The position numbers and the translations under genes are program-made. Under the pieces are notes generated by a model. That model saw nothing but the letters and a program-made list of their open reading frames with translations, was not told where the DNA came from and did not search any database. Positions 35,637 through 50,118 of a DNA stretch of 64,000 nt are shown here, piece after piece (the stretch's first letter is position 1; each line of letters begins with the position of its first letter). The DNA comes from Ectobius pallidus (Eukaryota > Arthropoda > Insecta > Blattodea > Ectobiidae), in the NCBI GenBank assembly GCA_964059195.1, contig CAXKWD010000002.1:167034559-167098558 (forward strand), written 5' to 3'.

Positions 35637-38600
35637 TTTTATTCTTGGAGATGAAAATCGCGCAGGATTTTAGAAAAGTCGAAATAAAACCGTTTTATCA
35701 GCATACTACATAAAAACTCTCTAGAGACGAACCTCATAACATTTCATTGCGAATAAAACCGTGTAACATCAACAATAAAAATGTACCATAGTTTACGAGA
35801 TAACGGCTGTCGAACCGTTGAAAACGCCTCGCACGAAAAAAGTAATATCGGCAAAAATAACATCTTTTACAATTCCGAACACTCACAGCATAAAAGAAAC
35901 TTAGGGAAATAAAAATAAAATCGACGCTAACGAAAGTTGGCAGGGCTGAGAATCCCGGGAAGGCATGCAGCTTCTATTAAAGCGCAGGATTGTATAAGAG
36001 TGGAAAAAGAACAGTTTCAACTGCTTTTGCATATAAACTTATGTTTCCTCGGAAACACAAGACATTTTTGAGATTATATTGTTAATAAAAAAACAATATT
36101 TTTTATTCTTGGAGATGAAAATCGCGCAGGATTTTAGAAAAGTCGAAATAAAACCATTTTATCAGCCTAGTACATAAAAACTCCCAAGAGACGAACGTCA
36201 TAACATTTCATTGCGTATAAAACCGTGTACATCAACAATAAAAATGTACCATCGTTTACAAGATAACGGCTGTCGAACCGTTGAAAACGCCTCGCACGAA
36301 AAAAGTCATATCGGCAAAAATTACATATTTTTCAATTCCGCACACTCACGGCATAAAGGAAACTTTCGGAAATAAAAATAAAATCGACGCTAATGGAAGT
36401 TGGCAGGGCTGAGAATCCCGGGAAGGCATGCAGCTTCTATTAAAGCGCAGGATTGTATACGATTGGAAAAAGAACAGTTTCAACTGCTTTTGCATATAAA
36501 TTTATGTTTCCTCGGAAACACAAGACATTTTTGAGATTATATTGTTTATGTAAAAACAATATTTTTTATTCTTGGAGATGAAAGTCGTGCAGGATTTTAG
36601 AAAAGTCGATATAAAACCATTTTATCAGCCTAGTACATAAAAACTCCCAAAAGACGAACGTCAAAACATTACATTGCGAATAAAAGCGTGTACATCAACA
36701 ATAAAAATGTACCATAGTTTACGAGATAACGGCTGTCGAACCGTTGAAAACGACTCACACGAAAAAAGTCATATCGGTAAAAATAACATCTTTTTGAAAT
36801 CCGCATACTCACAGCATAAAAGAAACTTTCGGAAATAAAACTAAAATCGACGCTAACGGAAGTTGGCAGGGCTGAGAATCCCGGGAAGGCATGCAGCTTC
36901 TATTAAAGCGCAGGATTGTATAAGAGTGGAAAAAGAACAGTTTCAACTGCTTTTGCATATAAACTTATGTTTCCTCGGAAACACAAGACATTTTTGAGAT
37001 TATATTGTTAATGTAAAAACAATATTTTTTATTCTTGGAGATGAAAGTCGCGCAGGATTTTAGAAAAGTCGATATAAAACCATTTTATCAGCCTAGTACA
37101 TAAAAACTCCCAAGAGACGAACGTCAAAACATTTCATTGCGAATAAAAGCGTGTACATCAACAATAAAAATGTACCATAGTTTACGAGATAACGGCTGTC
37201 GAACCGTTGAAAACGACTCACACGAAAAAAGTCGTATCGGTAAAAATAACATCTTTTTCAAATCCGCATACTCACAGCATAAAAGAAACTTTCGGAAATA
37301 AAACTAAAATCGACGCTAACGGAAGTTGGCAGGGCTGAGAATCCCGGGAAGGCATGCAGCTTCTATTAAAGAGCAGGATTGTATAAGAGTGGAAAAAGAA
37401 CAGTTTCAACTGCTTTTGCATATAAACTTATGTTTCCTCGGAAACGCAAGAAATTTTTGAGATTATATTGTTAATGTAAAAACAGTATCTTTTATTCTTG
37501 GAGATGAAAATCGCGCAGGATTTTAGAAAACTCGAAATAAAAACGTTTTATCAGCGTACTACATAAATCCTCCCAAATGACAAAACGCATAACTTTTCAT
37601 TGCGAATATAACCATGTACATCAACAATAAAAATGTACCATAGTTTACGAGATAAAGGCTTTCGAACCGTTGAAAACGCCTCGCACGAAAAAAGTCATAT
37701 CGGCAAAAATTACATATTTTTCAATTCCGCACACTCACGGCATAAAGGAAACTTTCGGAAATAAAAATAAAATCGACGCTTACGAAAGTTGGCATGGCTG
37801 AGAATCCCGGGAAGGCATGCAGCTTCTATAAAAGCGGAGGATTGTATAAGAGTGGAAAGAGAACAGTTTCAACTGCTTTTGCATATAAACTTATGTTTCC
37901 TCGGAAACACAAGACATTTTTGAGATTATATTGTTAATGTAAAAACAATATTTTTTATTCTTGGAGATGAAAGTCGCTCAGGATTTTAGAAAAGTCGATA
38001 TAAAACCATTTTATCAGCCTAGTACATAAAAACTCCCAAGAGACGAACGTCAAAACATTTCATTGCGAATAAAAGCGTGTACATCAACAATAAAAATGTA
38101 CCATATTTTACGAGATAACGGCTGTCGAACCGTTGAAAACGACTCACACGAAAAAAGTCGTATCGGTAAAAATAACATCTTTTTCAAATCCGCATACTCA
38201 CAGCATAAAAGAATCTTTCGGAAATAAAACTAAAATCGACGCTAACGGAAGTTGGCAGGGCTGAGAATCCCGGGAAGGCATGCAGCTTCTATTAAAGCAC
38301 AGGATTGTATAAGAGTGGAAAAAGAACAGTTTCAACTGCTTTTGCATATAAACTTATGTTTCCTCGGAAACACAAGACATTTTTGAGATTATATTGTTAA
38401 TGTAAAAACAATATTTTTTATTCTTGGAGATGAAAGTCGCGCAGGATTTTAGAAAAGTCGAAATAAAACCATTTTATCAGCCTAGTACATAAAAACTCCC
38501 AAGAGACGAACGTCATAACATTTCATTGCGAATAAAACCGTGTACATCAACAATAAAAATGTACCGTAGTTTACGAGATAACGGCTGTCGAACCGTTGAA

Positions 38601-40266
38601 AACGCCTCGCACGAAAAAAGTCATATCGGCAAAAATAACATCTTTTACAATTCTGCACACTCACAGCATAAAAGAAACTTTCGGAAATAAAAATAAAATC
38701 GACGCTTACGGAAGTTGGTAGGGCTGAGAATCCCGGGAAGGCATGCAGCTTCTATTAAAGAGCAGGATTGTATAAGAGTGGAAAAAGAACAGTTTCAACT
38801 GCTTTTGCTTATAAACTTATGTTTCCTCGGAAAGGCAAGAAATTTTTGAGATTATATTGTTAATGTAAAAACAGTATCTTTTATTCTTGGAGATGAAAAT
38901 CGCGCAGGATTTTAGAAAACTCGAAATAAAAACGTTTTATCAGCGTACTACATAAATCCTCCCAAATGACAAAACGCATAACTTTTCATTGCGAATATAA
39001 CCATGTACATCAACAATAAAAATGTACCATAGTTTACGAGATAAAGGCTTTCGAACCGTTGAAAACGCCTCGCACGAAAAAAGTCATATCGGCAAAAATA
39101 ACATCTTTTTCAATTCCGCACACTCACGGCATAAAGGAAACTTTCGGAAATAAAAATAAAATCGACGCTTACGAAAGTTGGCATGGCTGAGAATCCCGGG
39201 AAGGCATGCAGCTTCTATAAAAGCGGAGGATTGTATAAGAGTGGAAAGAGAACAGTTTCAACTGCTTTTGCATATAAACTTATGTTTCCTCGGAAACACA
39301 AGACATTTTTGAGATTATATTGTTAATGTAAAAACAATATTTTTTATTCTTGGTAATGAAAATCGCGCAGGATTTTAGAAAAGTCGAAATAAAACCATTT
39401 TATCAGCCTAGTACATAAAAACTCCCAAGAGACGAACGTCATAACATTTCATTGCGAATAAAAGCGTGTACATCAACAATAAAAATGTACCATAGTTTAC
39501 GAGATAACGGCTGTCGAACCGTTGAAAACGACTCACACGAAAAAAGTCATATCGGTAAAAATAACATCTTTTTCAAATCCGCATACCCACAGCATAAAAG
39601 AAACTTTCGGAAATAAAAATAAAATCGACGCTAACGGAAGTTGGCAGGGCTGAGAATCCCGGGAAGGCATGCAGCTTCTATTAAAGGGCAGGATTGTATA
39701 AGATTGGAAAAAGAACAGTTTAACTGCTTTTGCATATAAACTTATGTTTCCTCGGAAACACAAGACATTTTTGAGATTATATTGTTAATGTAAAAACAAT
39801 ATTTTTTATTCTTGGAGATGAAAGTCGCGCAGGATTTTAGAAAAGTCGAAATAAAACCATTTTATCAGCCTAGTACATAAAAACTCCCAAGAGACGAACG
39901 TCATAACATTTCATTGCGAACAAAACGTTTACATCAACAATAAAAATGTACCATAGTTTACGTTATAACGGCTGTCGAACCGTCTCAAACGCCTCACACG
40001 AAAAAAGTCATATCGGCAAAAATAACATCTTTTACAATTCCGTATACTCACAGCATAAAAGAAACTTTCGGAAATAAAACTAAAATCGACGCTAACGGAA
40101 GTTGGCAGGGCTTTAGAATCCCGGGAAGGCATGCAGCTTCTATTAAAGAGCAGGATTGTATAAGAGTGGAAAAAGAACAGTTTCAACTGCTTTTGCATAT
40201 AAACTTATGTTTCCTCGGAAACACAAGAAATTTTTGAGATTATATTGTTAATGTAAAAACAGTATC
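35637..40266 (+). repeat. HOR family A, copy A5 (older variant state)
   Basis: Ten monomers start at 35637, 36101, 36564, 37027, 37490, 37953, 38416, 38879, 39342 and 39804. It lacks the A1-A4 private variants: m3 keeps 'cccaaaagacg', 'gtacatcaac' and CCCGGG, m5 keeps 'aaaatgtacc', m8 has 'aacatctttttc', and the tail before m9 is 'attgttaatg'. The m10 tail reads 'cctcggaaacacaagaaattt', which is the m4' tail and marks a recombination junction near 40193-40216. Confidence 0.92.
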
Positions 40267-43200
40267 TTTTATTCTTGGAGATGAAAATCGCGCAGGATTT
40301 TAGAAAACTCGAAATAAAAACGTTTTATCATCGTACTACATAAATCCTCCGAAATGACAAAACGCATAACTTTTCATTGCGAATATAACCATGTACATCA
40401 ACAATAAAAATGTACCATAGTTTACGAGATAAAGGCTTTCGAACCGTTGAAAACGCCTCGCACGAAAAAAGTCATATCGGCAAAAATTACATATTTTTCA
40501 ATTCCGCACACTCACGGCATAAAGGAAACTTTCGGAAATAAAAATAAAATCGACGCTTACGAAAGTTGGCATGGCTGAGAATCCCGGGAAGGCATGCAGC
40601 TTCTATAAAAGCGGAGGATTGTATAAGAGTGGAAAGAGAACAGTTTCAACTGCTTTTGCATATAAACTTATGTTTCCTCGGAAACACAAGACATTTTTGA
40701 GATTATATTGTTAATGTAAAAACAATATTTTTTATTCTTGGAGATGAAAGTCGCTCAGGATTTTAGAAAAGTCGATATAAAACCATTTTATCAGCCTAGT
40801 ACATAAAAACTCCCAAGAGACGAACGTCAAAACATTTCATTGCGAATAAAAGCGTGTACATCAACAATAAAAATGTACCATAATTTACGAGATAACGGCT
40901 GTCGAACCGTTGAAAACGACTCACACGAAAAAAGTCGTATCGGTAAAAATAACATCTTTTTCAAATCCGCATTCTCACAGCATAAAAGAATCTTTCGGAA
41001 ATAAAACTAAAATCGACGCTAACGGAAGTTGGCAGGGCTGAGAATTCCGGGAAGGCATGCAGCTTCTTTTAAAGCACAGGATTGTATAAGAGTGGAAAAA
41101 GAACAGTTTCAACTGCTTTTGCATATAAACTTATGTTTCCTCGGAAACACAAGACATTTTTGAGATTATATTGTTAATGTAAAAACAATATTTTTTATTC
41201 TTGGAGATGAAAGTCGCGCAGGATTTTAGAAAAGTCGAAATAAAACCATTTTATCAGCCTAGTACATAAAAACTCCCAAGAGACGAACGTCATAACATTT
41301 CATTGCGAATAAAACCGTGTACATCAACAATAAAAATGTACCGTAGTTTACGAGATAACGGCTGTCGAACCGTTGAAACGCCTCGCACGAAAAAAGTCAT
41401 ATCGGCAAAAATAACATCTTTTACAATTCTGCACACTCACAGCATAAAAGAAACTTTCGGAAATAAAAATAAAATCGACGCTTACGGAAGTTGATAGGGC
41501 TGAGAATCCCGGGAAGGCATGCAGCTTCTATTAAAGAGCAGGAATGTATAAGAGTGGAAAAAGAACAGTTTCAACTGCTTTTGCATATAAACTTATGTTT
41601 CCTCGGAAACGCAAGAAATTTTTGAGATTATATTGTTAATGTAAAAACAGTATCTTTTATTCTTGGAGATGAAAATCGCGCAGGATTTTAGAAAAGTCGA
41701 AATAAAACCGTTTTATCAGCATACTACATAAGAACTCTCTAGAGACGAACCTCATAACATTTCATTGCGAATAAAACCGTGTAACATCAACAATAAAATG
41801 TACCATAGTTTACGAGATAACGGCTGTCGAACCGTTGAAAACGCCTCGCACGAAAAGTCATATCGGCAAAAATAACATCTTTTACAATTCCGAACACTCA
41901 CAGCATAAAAGAAACTTTCGGAAATAAAAATAAAATCGACGCTAACGAAAGTTGGCAGGGCTGAGAATCCCGGGAAGGCATGCAGGTTCTATTAAAGCGC
42001 AGGATTGTATAAGAGTGGAAAAAGAACAGTTTCAACTACTTTTGCATATAAACTTATGTTTCCTCGGAAACACAAGACATTTTTGAGATTATATTGTTAA
42101 TGTAAAAACAATATTTTTTATTCTTGGAGATGAAAGTCGCGCAGGATTTTAGAAAAGTCGAAATAAAACCATTTTATCAGCCTAGTACATAAAAACTCCC
42201 AAGAGACGAACGTCATAACATTTCATTGCGAATAAAAGCGTGTACATCAACAATAAAAATGTACCATAGTTTACGAGATAACGGCTGTCGAACCGTTGAA
42301 AACGCCTCACACGAAAAAAGTAATATCGGCAAAAATAACATATTTTACAATTCCGCACACTCACAGCATAAAAGAATCTTTCGGAAATAAAAATAAAATC
42401 GACGCTTACGGAAGTTTGTAGGGCTGAGAATCCCGGGAAGGTGCAGCTTCTATTAAAAAGCTGGATTGTATAAGATTGGAAAAAGAACAGTTTCAACTGC
42501 TTTTGCATATAAACTTATGTTTCCTCGGAAACGCAATAAATTTTTGAGATTATATTGTTAATGTAAAAACAGTATCTTTTGTTCTTGGAGATGAAAATCG
42601 CGCAGGATTTTTGAAAACTCGAAATAAAAACGTTTTATCAGCGTACTACATAAATCCTCCCAAATGACAAAACGCATAACTTTTCATTGCGAATATAACC
42701 ATGTACATCAACAATAAAAATGTACCATAGTTTACGAGATAAAGGCTTTCGAACCGTTGAAAACGCCTCGCACGAAAAAAGTCATATCGGCAAAAATAAC
42801 ATCTTTTTCAATTCCGCACACTCACGGCATAAAGGAAACTTTCGGAAATAAAAATAAAATCGACGCTAACGGAAGTTGGCAGGGCTGAGAATCCCGGGAT
42901 TGGCATGCAGCTTCTATTAAAGCGCAGGATTGTATAAGATTGGAAAAAGAACAGTTTCAACTGCTTTTGCATATAAACTTATGTTTCCTCGGAAACACAA
43001 GACATTTTTGAGATTATATTGTTAATGTAAAAACAATATTTTTTATTCTTGGAGATGAAAGTCGCGCAGGATTTTAGAAAAGTCGAAATAAAACCATTTT
43101 ATCAGCCTAGTACATAAAAACTCCCAAGAGACAAACGTCATAACATTTCATTGCGAACAAAACGTTTACATCAACAATAAAAATGTACCATAGTTTACGT

Positions 43201-43500
43201 TATAACGGCTGTCGAACCGTCTCAAACGCCTCACACGAAAAAAGTCATATCGGCAAAAATAACGTCTTTTACAATTCCGTATACTCACACCATAAAAGAA
43301 ACTTAGGGAAATAAAAATAAAATCGACGCTTACGGAAGTTTGTAGGGCTGAGAATCCCGGGAAGGTGCAGCTTCTATTCAAAAGCAGGATTGTATAAGAT
43401 TGGAAAAAGAACATTTTCAACTGCTTTTGCATATAAACTTATGTTTCCTCGGAAACGCAATAAATTTTTGAGATTATATTGTTAATGTAAAAACAGTATC
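40267..43500 (+). repeat. Seven-monomer B-type block, second copy of 32402-35636
   Basis: Starts are 40267 (m5'), 40730 (m6'), 41193 (m7'), 41655 (m1''), 42116 (c1'), 42577 (c2/c3 chimera) and 43041 (c4). It repeats 32402-35636 at a shift of 7864-7865 bp and carries the same rare marks: 'cattctcac', 'ttgatagg', 'ggaatgtat', 'cgaaaagtc', 'aaaagctgg', 'aataacgtctttt' and 'tattcaaaagc'. It is one A shorter in 'caataaaatg' near 41800. Confidence 0.9.
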
Positions 43501-46500
43501 TTTTATTCTTGGAGATGAAAATCGCGCAGGATTTTAGAAAAGTCGAAATAAAACCGTTTTATCAGCATACTACATAAAAACTCTCTAGAGACGAACCTCA
43601 TAACATTTCATTGCGAATAAAACCGTGTAACATCAACAATAAAAATGTACCATAGTTTACGAGATAACGGCTGTCGAACCGTTGAAAACGCCTCGCACGA
43701 AAAAAGTAATATCGGCAAAAATAACATCTTTTACAATTCCGAACACTCACAGCATAAAAGAAACTTAGGGAAATAAAAATAAAATCGACGCTAACGAAAG
43801 TTGGCAGGGCTGAGAATCCCGGGAAGGCATGCAGCTTCTATTAAAGCGCAGGATTGTATAAGAGTGGAAAAAGAACAGTTTCAACTGCTTTTGCATATAA
43901 ACTTATGTTTCCTCGGAAACACAAGACATTTTTGAGATTATATTGTTAATAAAAAAACAATATTTTTTATTCTTGGAGATGAAAATCGCGCAGGATTTTA
44001 GAAAAGTCGAAATAAAACCATTTTATCAGCCTAGTACATAAAAACTCCCAAGAGACGAACGTCATAACATTTCATTGCGTATAAAACCGTGTACATCAAC
44101 AATAAAAATGTACCATCGTTTACAAGATAACGGCTGTCGAACCGTTGAAAACGCCTCGCACGAAAAAAGTCATATCGGCAAAAATTACATATTTTTCAAT
44201 TCCGCACACTCACGGCATAAAGGAAACTTTCGGAAATAAAAATAAAATCGACGCTAATGGAAGTTGGCAGGGCTGAGAATCCCGGGAAGGCATGCAGCTT
44301 CTATTAAAGCGCAGGATTGTATACGATTGGAAAAAGAACAGTTTCAACTGCTTTTGCATATAAATTTATGTTTCCTCGGAAACACAAGACATTTTTGAGA
44401 TTATATTGTTTATGTAAAAACAATATTTTTTATTCTTGGAGATGAAAGTCGTGCAGGATTTTAGAAAAGTCGATATAAAACCATTTTATCAGCCTAGTAC
44501 ATAAAAACTCCCAAAAGACGAACGTCAAAACATTACATTGCGAATAAAAGCGTGTACATCAACAATAAAAATGTACCATAGTTTACGAGATAACGGCTGT
44601 CGAACCGTTGAAAACGACTCACACGAAAAAAGTCATATCGGTAAAAATAACATCTTTTTGAAATCCGCATACTCACAGCATAAAAGAAACTTTCGGAAAT
44701 AAAACTAAAATCGACGCTAACGGAAGTTGGCAGGGCTGAGAATCCCGGGAAGGCATGCAGCTTCTATTAAAGCGCAGGATTGTATAAGAGTGGAAAAAGA
44801 ACAGTTTCAACTGCTTTTGCATATAAACTTATGTTTCCTCGGAAACACAAGACATTTTTGAGATTATATTGTTAATGTAAAAACAATATTTTTTATTCTT
44901 GGAGATGAAAGTCGCGCAGGATTTTAGAAAAGTCGATATAAAACCATTTTATCAGCCTAGTACATAAAAACTCCCAAGAGACGAACGTCAAAACATTTCA
45001 TTGCGAATAAAAGCGTGTACATCAACAATAAAAATGTACCATAGTTTACGAGATAACGGCTGTCGAACCGTTGAAAACGACTCACACGAAAAAAGTCGTA
45101 TCGGTAAAAATAACATCTTTTTCAAATCCGCATACTCACAGCATAAAAGAAACTTTCGGAAATAAAACTAAAATCGACGCTAACGGAAGTTGGCAGGGCT
45201 GAGAATCCCGGGAAGGCATGCAGCTTCTATTAAAGAGCAGGATTGTATAAGAGTGGAAAAAGAACAGTTTCAACTGCTTTTGCATATAAACTTATGTTTC
45301 CTCGGAAACGCAAGAAATTTTTGAGATTATATTGTTAATGTAAAAACAGTATCTTTTATTCTTGGAGATGAAAATCGCGCAGGATTTTAGAAAACTCGAA
45401 ATAAAAACGTTTTATCAGCGTACTACATAAATCCTCCCAAATGACAAAACGCATAACTTTTCATTGCGAATATAACCATGTACATCAACAATAAAAATGT
45501 ACCATAGTTTACGAGATAAAGGCTTTCGAACCGTTGAAAACGCCTCGCACGAAAAAAGTCATATCGGCAAAAATTACATATTTTTCAATTCCGCACACTC
45601 ACGGCATAAAGGAAACTTTCGGAAATAAAAATAAAATCGACGCTTACGAAAGTTGGCATGGCTGAGAATCCCGGGAAGGCATGCAGCTTCTATAAAAGCG
45701 GAGGATTGTATAAGAGTGGAAAGAGAACAGTTTCAACTGCTTTTGCATATAAACTTATGTTTCCTCGGAAACACAAGACATTTTTGAGATTATATTGTTA
45801 ATGTAAAAACAATATTTTTTATTCTTGGAGATGAAAGTCGCTCAGGATTTTAGAAAAGTCGATATAAAACCATTTTATCAGCCTAGTACATAAAAACTCC
45901 CAAGAGACGAACGTCAAAACATTTCATTGCGAATAAAAGCGTGTACATCAACAATAAAAATGTACCATATTTTACGAGATAACGGCTGTCGAACCGTTGA
46001 AAACGACTCACACGAAAAAAGTCGTATCGGTAAAAATAACATCTTTTTCAAATCCGCATACTCACAGCATAAAAGAATCTTTCGGAAATAAAACTAAAAT
46101 CGACGCTAACGGAAGTTGGCAGGGCTGAGAATCCCGGGAAGGCATGCAGCTTCTATTAAAGCACAGGATTGTATAAGAGTGGAAAAAGAACAGTTTCAAC
46201 TGCTTTTGCATATAAACTTATGTTTCCTCGGAAACACAAGACATTTTTGAGATTATATTGTTAATGTAAAAACAATATTTTTTATTCTTGGAGATGAAAG
46301 TCGCGCAGGATTTTAGAAAAGTCGAAATAAAACCATTTTATCAGCCTAGTACATAAAAACTCCCAAGAGACGAACGTCATAACATTTCATTGCGAATAAA
46401 AGCGTGTACATCAACAATAAAAATGTACCATAGTTTACGAGATAACGGCTGTCGAACCGTTGAAAACGACTCACACGAAAAAAGTCATATCGGTAAAAAT

Positions 46501-47204
46501 AACATCTTTTTCAAATCCGCATACCCACAGCATAAAAGAAACTTTCGGAAATAAAAATAAAATCGACGCTAACGGAAGTTGGCAGGGCTGAGAATCCCGG
46601 GAAGGCATGCAGCTTCTATTAAAGGGCAGGATTGTATAAGATTGGAAAAAGAACAGTTTAACTGCTTTTGCATATAAACTTATGTTTCCTCGGAAACACA
46701 AGACATTTTTGAGATTATATTGTTAATGTAAAAACAATATTTTTTATTCTTGGAGATGAAAGTCGCGCAGGATTTTAGAAAAGTCGAAATAAAACCATTT
46801 TATCAGCCTAGTACATAAAAACTCCCAAGAGACGAACGTCATAACATTTCATTGCGAACAAAACGTTTACATCAACAATAAAAATGTACCATAGTTTACG
46901 TTATAACGGCTGTCGAACCGTCTCAAACGCCTCACACGAAAAAAGTCATATCGGCAAAAATAACATCTTTTACAATTCCGTATACTCACAGCATAAAAGA
47001 AACTTTCGGAAATAAAACTAAAATCGACGCTAACGGAAGTTGGCAGGGCTTTAGAATCCCGGGAAGGCATGCAGCTTCTATTAAAGAGCAGGATTGTATA
47101 AGAGTGGAAAAAGAACAGTTTCAACTGCTTTTGCATATAAACTTATGTTTCCTCGGAAACGCAAGAAATTTTTGAGATTATATTGTTAATGTAAAAACAG
47201 TATC
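43501..47204 (+). repeat. HOR family A, copy A6, two monomers deleted
   Basis: Only eight monomers are present: 43501 (m1), 43965 (m2), 44428 (m3), 44891 (m4), 45354 (m5), 45817 (m6), 46280 (m7/m9 fusion) and 46742 (m10). The 3704 bp are 926 bp (two monomers) short of a full unit. It shares the A5 variant state rather than the A1-A4 state. Confidence 0.9.
46280..46741 (+). repeat. m7/m9 fusion monomer marking the A6 deletion
   Basis: It starts as m7 ('gaaagtcgcgcagg', where m9 has 'gaaaatcg') and continues as m9 ('aataaaagcgtg', 'catacccacagc', 'aaagggcagg', 'agtttaactg'). The crossover lies between about 46308 and 46400. An in-register exchange between m7 and m9 removes m8 and keeps monomer length normal, which is what is seen. 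Confidence 0.85.
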
Positions 47205-50110
47205 TTTTATTCTTGGAGATGAAAATCGCGCAGGATTTTAGAAAACTCGAAATAAAAACGTTTTATCAGCGTACTACATAAATCCTCCCAAATGACAAAA
47301 CGCATAACTTTTCATTGCGAATATAACCATGTACATCAACAATAAAAATGTACCATAGTTTACGAGATAAAGGCTTTCGAACCGTTGAAAACGCCTCGCA
47401 CGAAAAAAGTCATATCGGCAAAAATTACATATTTTTCAATTCCGCACACTCACGGCATAAAGGAAACTTTCGGAAATAAAAATAAAATCGACGCTTACGA
47501 AAGTTGGCATGGCTGAGAATCCCGGGAAGGCATGCAGCTTCTATAAAAGCGGAGGATTGTATAAGAGTGGAAAGAGAACAGTTTCAACTGCTTTTGCATA
47601 TAAACTTATGTTTCCTCGGAAACACAAGACATTTTTGAGATTATATTGTTAATGTAAAAACAATATTTTTTATTCTTGGAGATGAAAGTCGCTCAGGATT
47701 TTAGAAAAGTCGATATAAAACCATTTTATCAGCCTAGTACATAAAAACTCCCAAGAGACAAACGTCATAACATTTCATTGCGAACAAAACGTTTACATCA
47801 ACAATAAAAATGTACCATAGTTTACGTTATAACGGCTGTCGAACCGTCTCAAACGCCTCACACGAAAAAAGTCATATCGGCAAAAATAACATCTTTTACA
47901 ATTCCGAACACTCACAGCATAAAAGAAACTTAGGGAAATAAAAATAAAATCGACGCTAACGAAAGTTGGCAGGGCTGAGAATCCCGGGAAGGCATGCAGC
48001 TTCTATTAAAGCGCAGGATTGTATAAGAGTGGAAAAAGAACAGTTTCAACTGCTTTTGCATATAAACTTATGTTTCCTCGGAAACACAAGACATTTTTGA
48101 GATTATATTGTTAATGTAAAAACAATATTTTTTATTCTTGGAGATGAAAGTCGCGCAGGATTTTAGAAAAGTCGAAATAAAACCGTTTTATCAGCATACT
48201 ACATAAAAACTCTCTAGAGACGAACCTCATAACATTTCATTGCGAATAAAACCGTGTAACATCAACAATAAAAATGTACCATAGTTTACGAGATAACGGC
48301 TGTCGAACCGTTGAAAACGCCTCGCACGAAAAAAGTCATATCGGCAAAAATAACATCTTTTACAATTCCGAACACTCACAGCATAAAAGAAACTTAGGGA
48401 AATAAAAATAAAATCGACGCTAACGAAAGTTGGCAGGGCTGAGAATCCCGGGAAGGCATGCAGCTTCTATTAAAGCGCAGGATTGTATAAGAGTGGAAAA
48501 AGAACAGTTTCAACTGCTTTTGCATATAAACTTATGTTTCCTCGGAAACACAAGACATTTTTGAGATTATATTGTTAATGGAAAAACAATATTTTTTATT
48601 CTTGGAGATGAAAATCGCGCAGTATTTTAGAAAAGTCGAAATAAAACCATTTTATCAGCCTAGTACATAAAAACTCCCAAGAGACGAACGTCATAACATT
48701 TCATTGCGTATAAAACCGTGTACATCAACAATAAAAATGTACCATAGATTACAAGATAACGGCTGTCAAACCGTTGAAAACGACTCACACGAAAAAAGTC
48801 ATATCGGGAAAAATAACATCTTTTATAATTCCGCATACTCACAGCATAAAAGAAACTTTCGGAAATAAAAATAAAATCGACGCTAATGGAAGTTGGCAGG
48901 GCTGAGAATCCCGGGAAGGCATGCAGCTTCTATTAAAGCGCAGGATTGTATACGATTGGAAAAAGAACAGTTTCAACTGCTTTTGCATATAAACTTATGT
49001 TTCCTCGGAAACAAAAGACATTTTTGAGATTATATTGTTTATGTAAAAACAATATTTTTTATTCTTGGAGATGAAAGTCGTGCAGGATTTTAGAAAAGTC
49101 GATATAAAGCCATTTTATCAGCCTAGTACATAAAAACTCCCAAAAGACGAACGTCAAAACATTACATTGCGAATAAAACCGTGTACATCAACAATAAAAA
49201 TGTACCATAGTTTACGAGATAACGGCTGTCGAACCGTTGAAAACGACTCACACGAAAAAAGTCATATCGGTAAAAATAACATCTTTTTGAAATCCGCATA
49301 CTCACAGCATAAAATAAACTTTCGGAAATAAAACTAAAATCGACGCTAACGGAAGTTGGCAGGGCTGAGAATCCCGGGAAGGCATGCAGCTTCTATTAAA
49401 GCGCAGGATTGTATAAGAGTGGAAAAAGAACAGTTTCAACTGCTTTTGCATATAAACTTATGTTTCCTCGGAAACACAAGACATTTTTGAGATTATATTG
49501 TTAATGTAAAAACAATATTTTTTATTCTTGGAGATGAAAGTCGCTCAGGATTTTAGAAAAGTCGATATAAAACCATTTTATCAGCCTAGTACATAAAAAC
49601 TCCCAAGAGACGAACGTCAAAATATTTCATTGCGAATAAAAGCGTGTACATCAACAATAAAAATGTACCATAGTTTACGAGATAACGGCTGTCGAACCGT
49701 TGAAAACGACTCACACGAAAAAAGTCGTATCGGTAAAAATAACATCTTTTTCAAATCCGCATACTCACAGCATAAAAGAAACTTTCGGAAATAAAACTAA
49801 AATCGACGCTAACGGAAGTTGGCAGGGCTGAGAATCCCGGGAAGGCATGCAGCTTCTATTAAAGAGCAGGATTGTATAAGAGTGGAAAAAGAACAGTTTC
49901 AACTGCTTTAGCATATAAACTTATGTTTCCTCGGAAACACAAGAAATTTTTGAGATTATATTGTTAATGTAAAAACAGTATCTTTTATTCTTGGAGATGA
50001 AAATCGCGCAGGATTTTAGAAAACTCGAAATAAAAACGTTTTATCATCGTACTACATAAATCCTCCGAAATGACAAAACGCATAACTTTTCATTGCGAAT
50101 ATAACCATGT

Positions 50111-50118
50111 ACATCAAC
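50111..50118 (+). repeat. Target-site duplication, left (MITE copy 1)
   Basis: ACATCAAC directly before the element; the identical octamer follows at 50289-50296. Empty monomers have a single copy inside 'gtacatcaacaat'. Confidence 0.93.
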
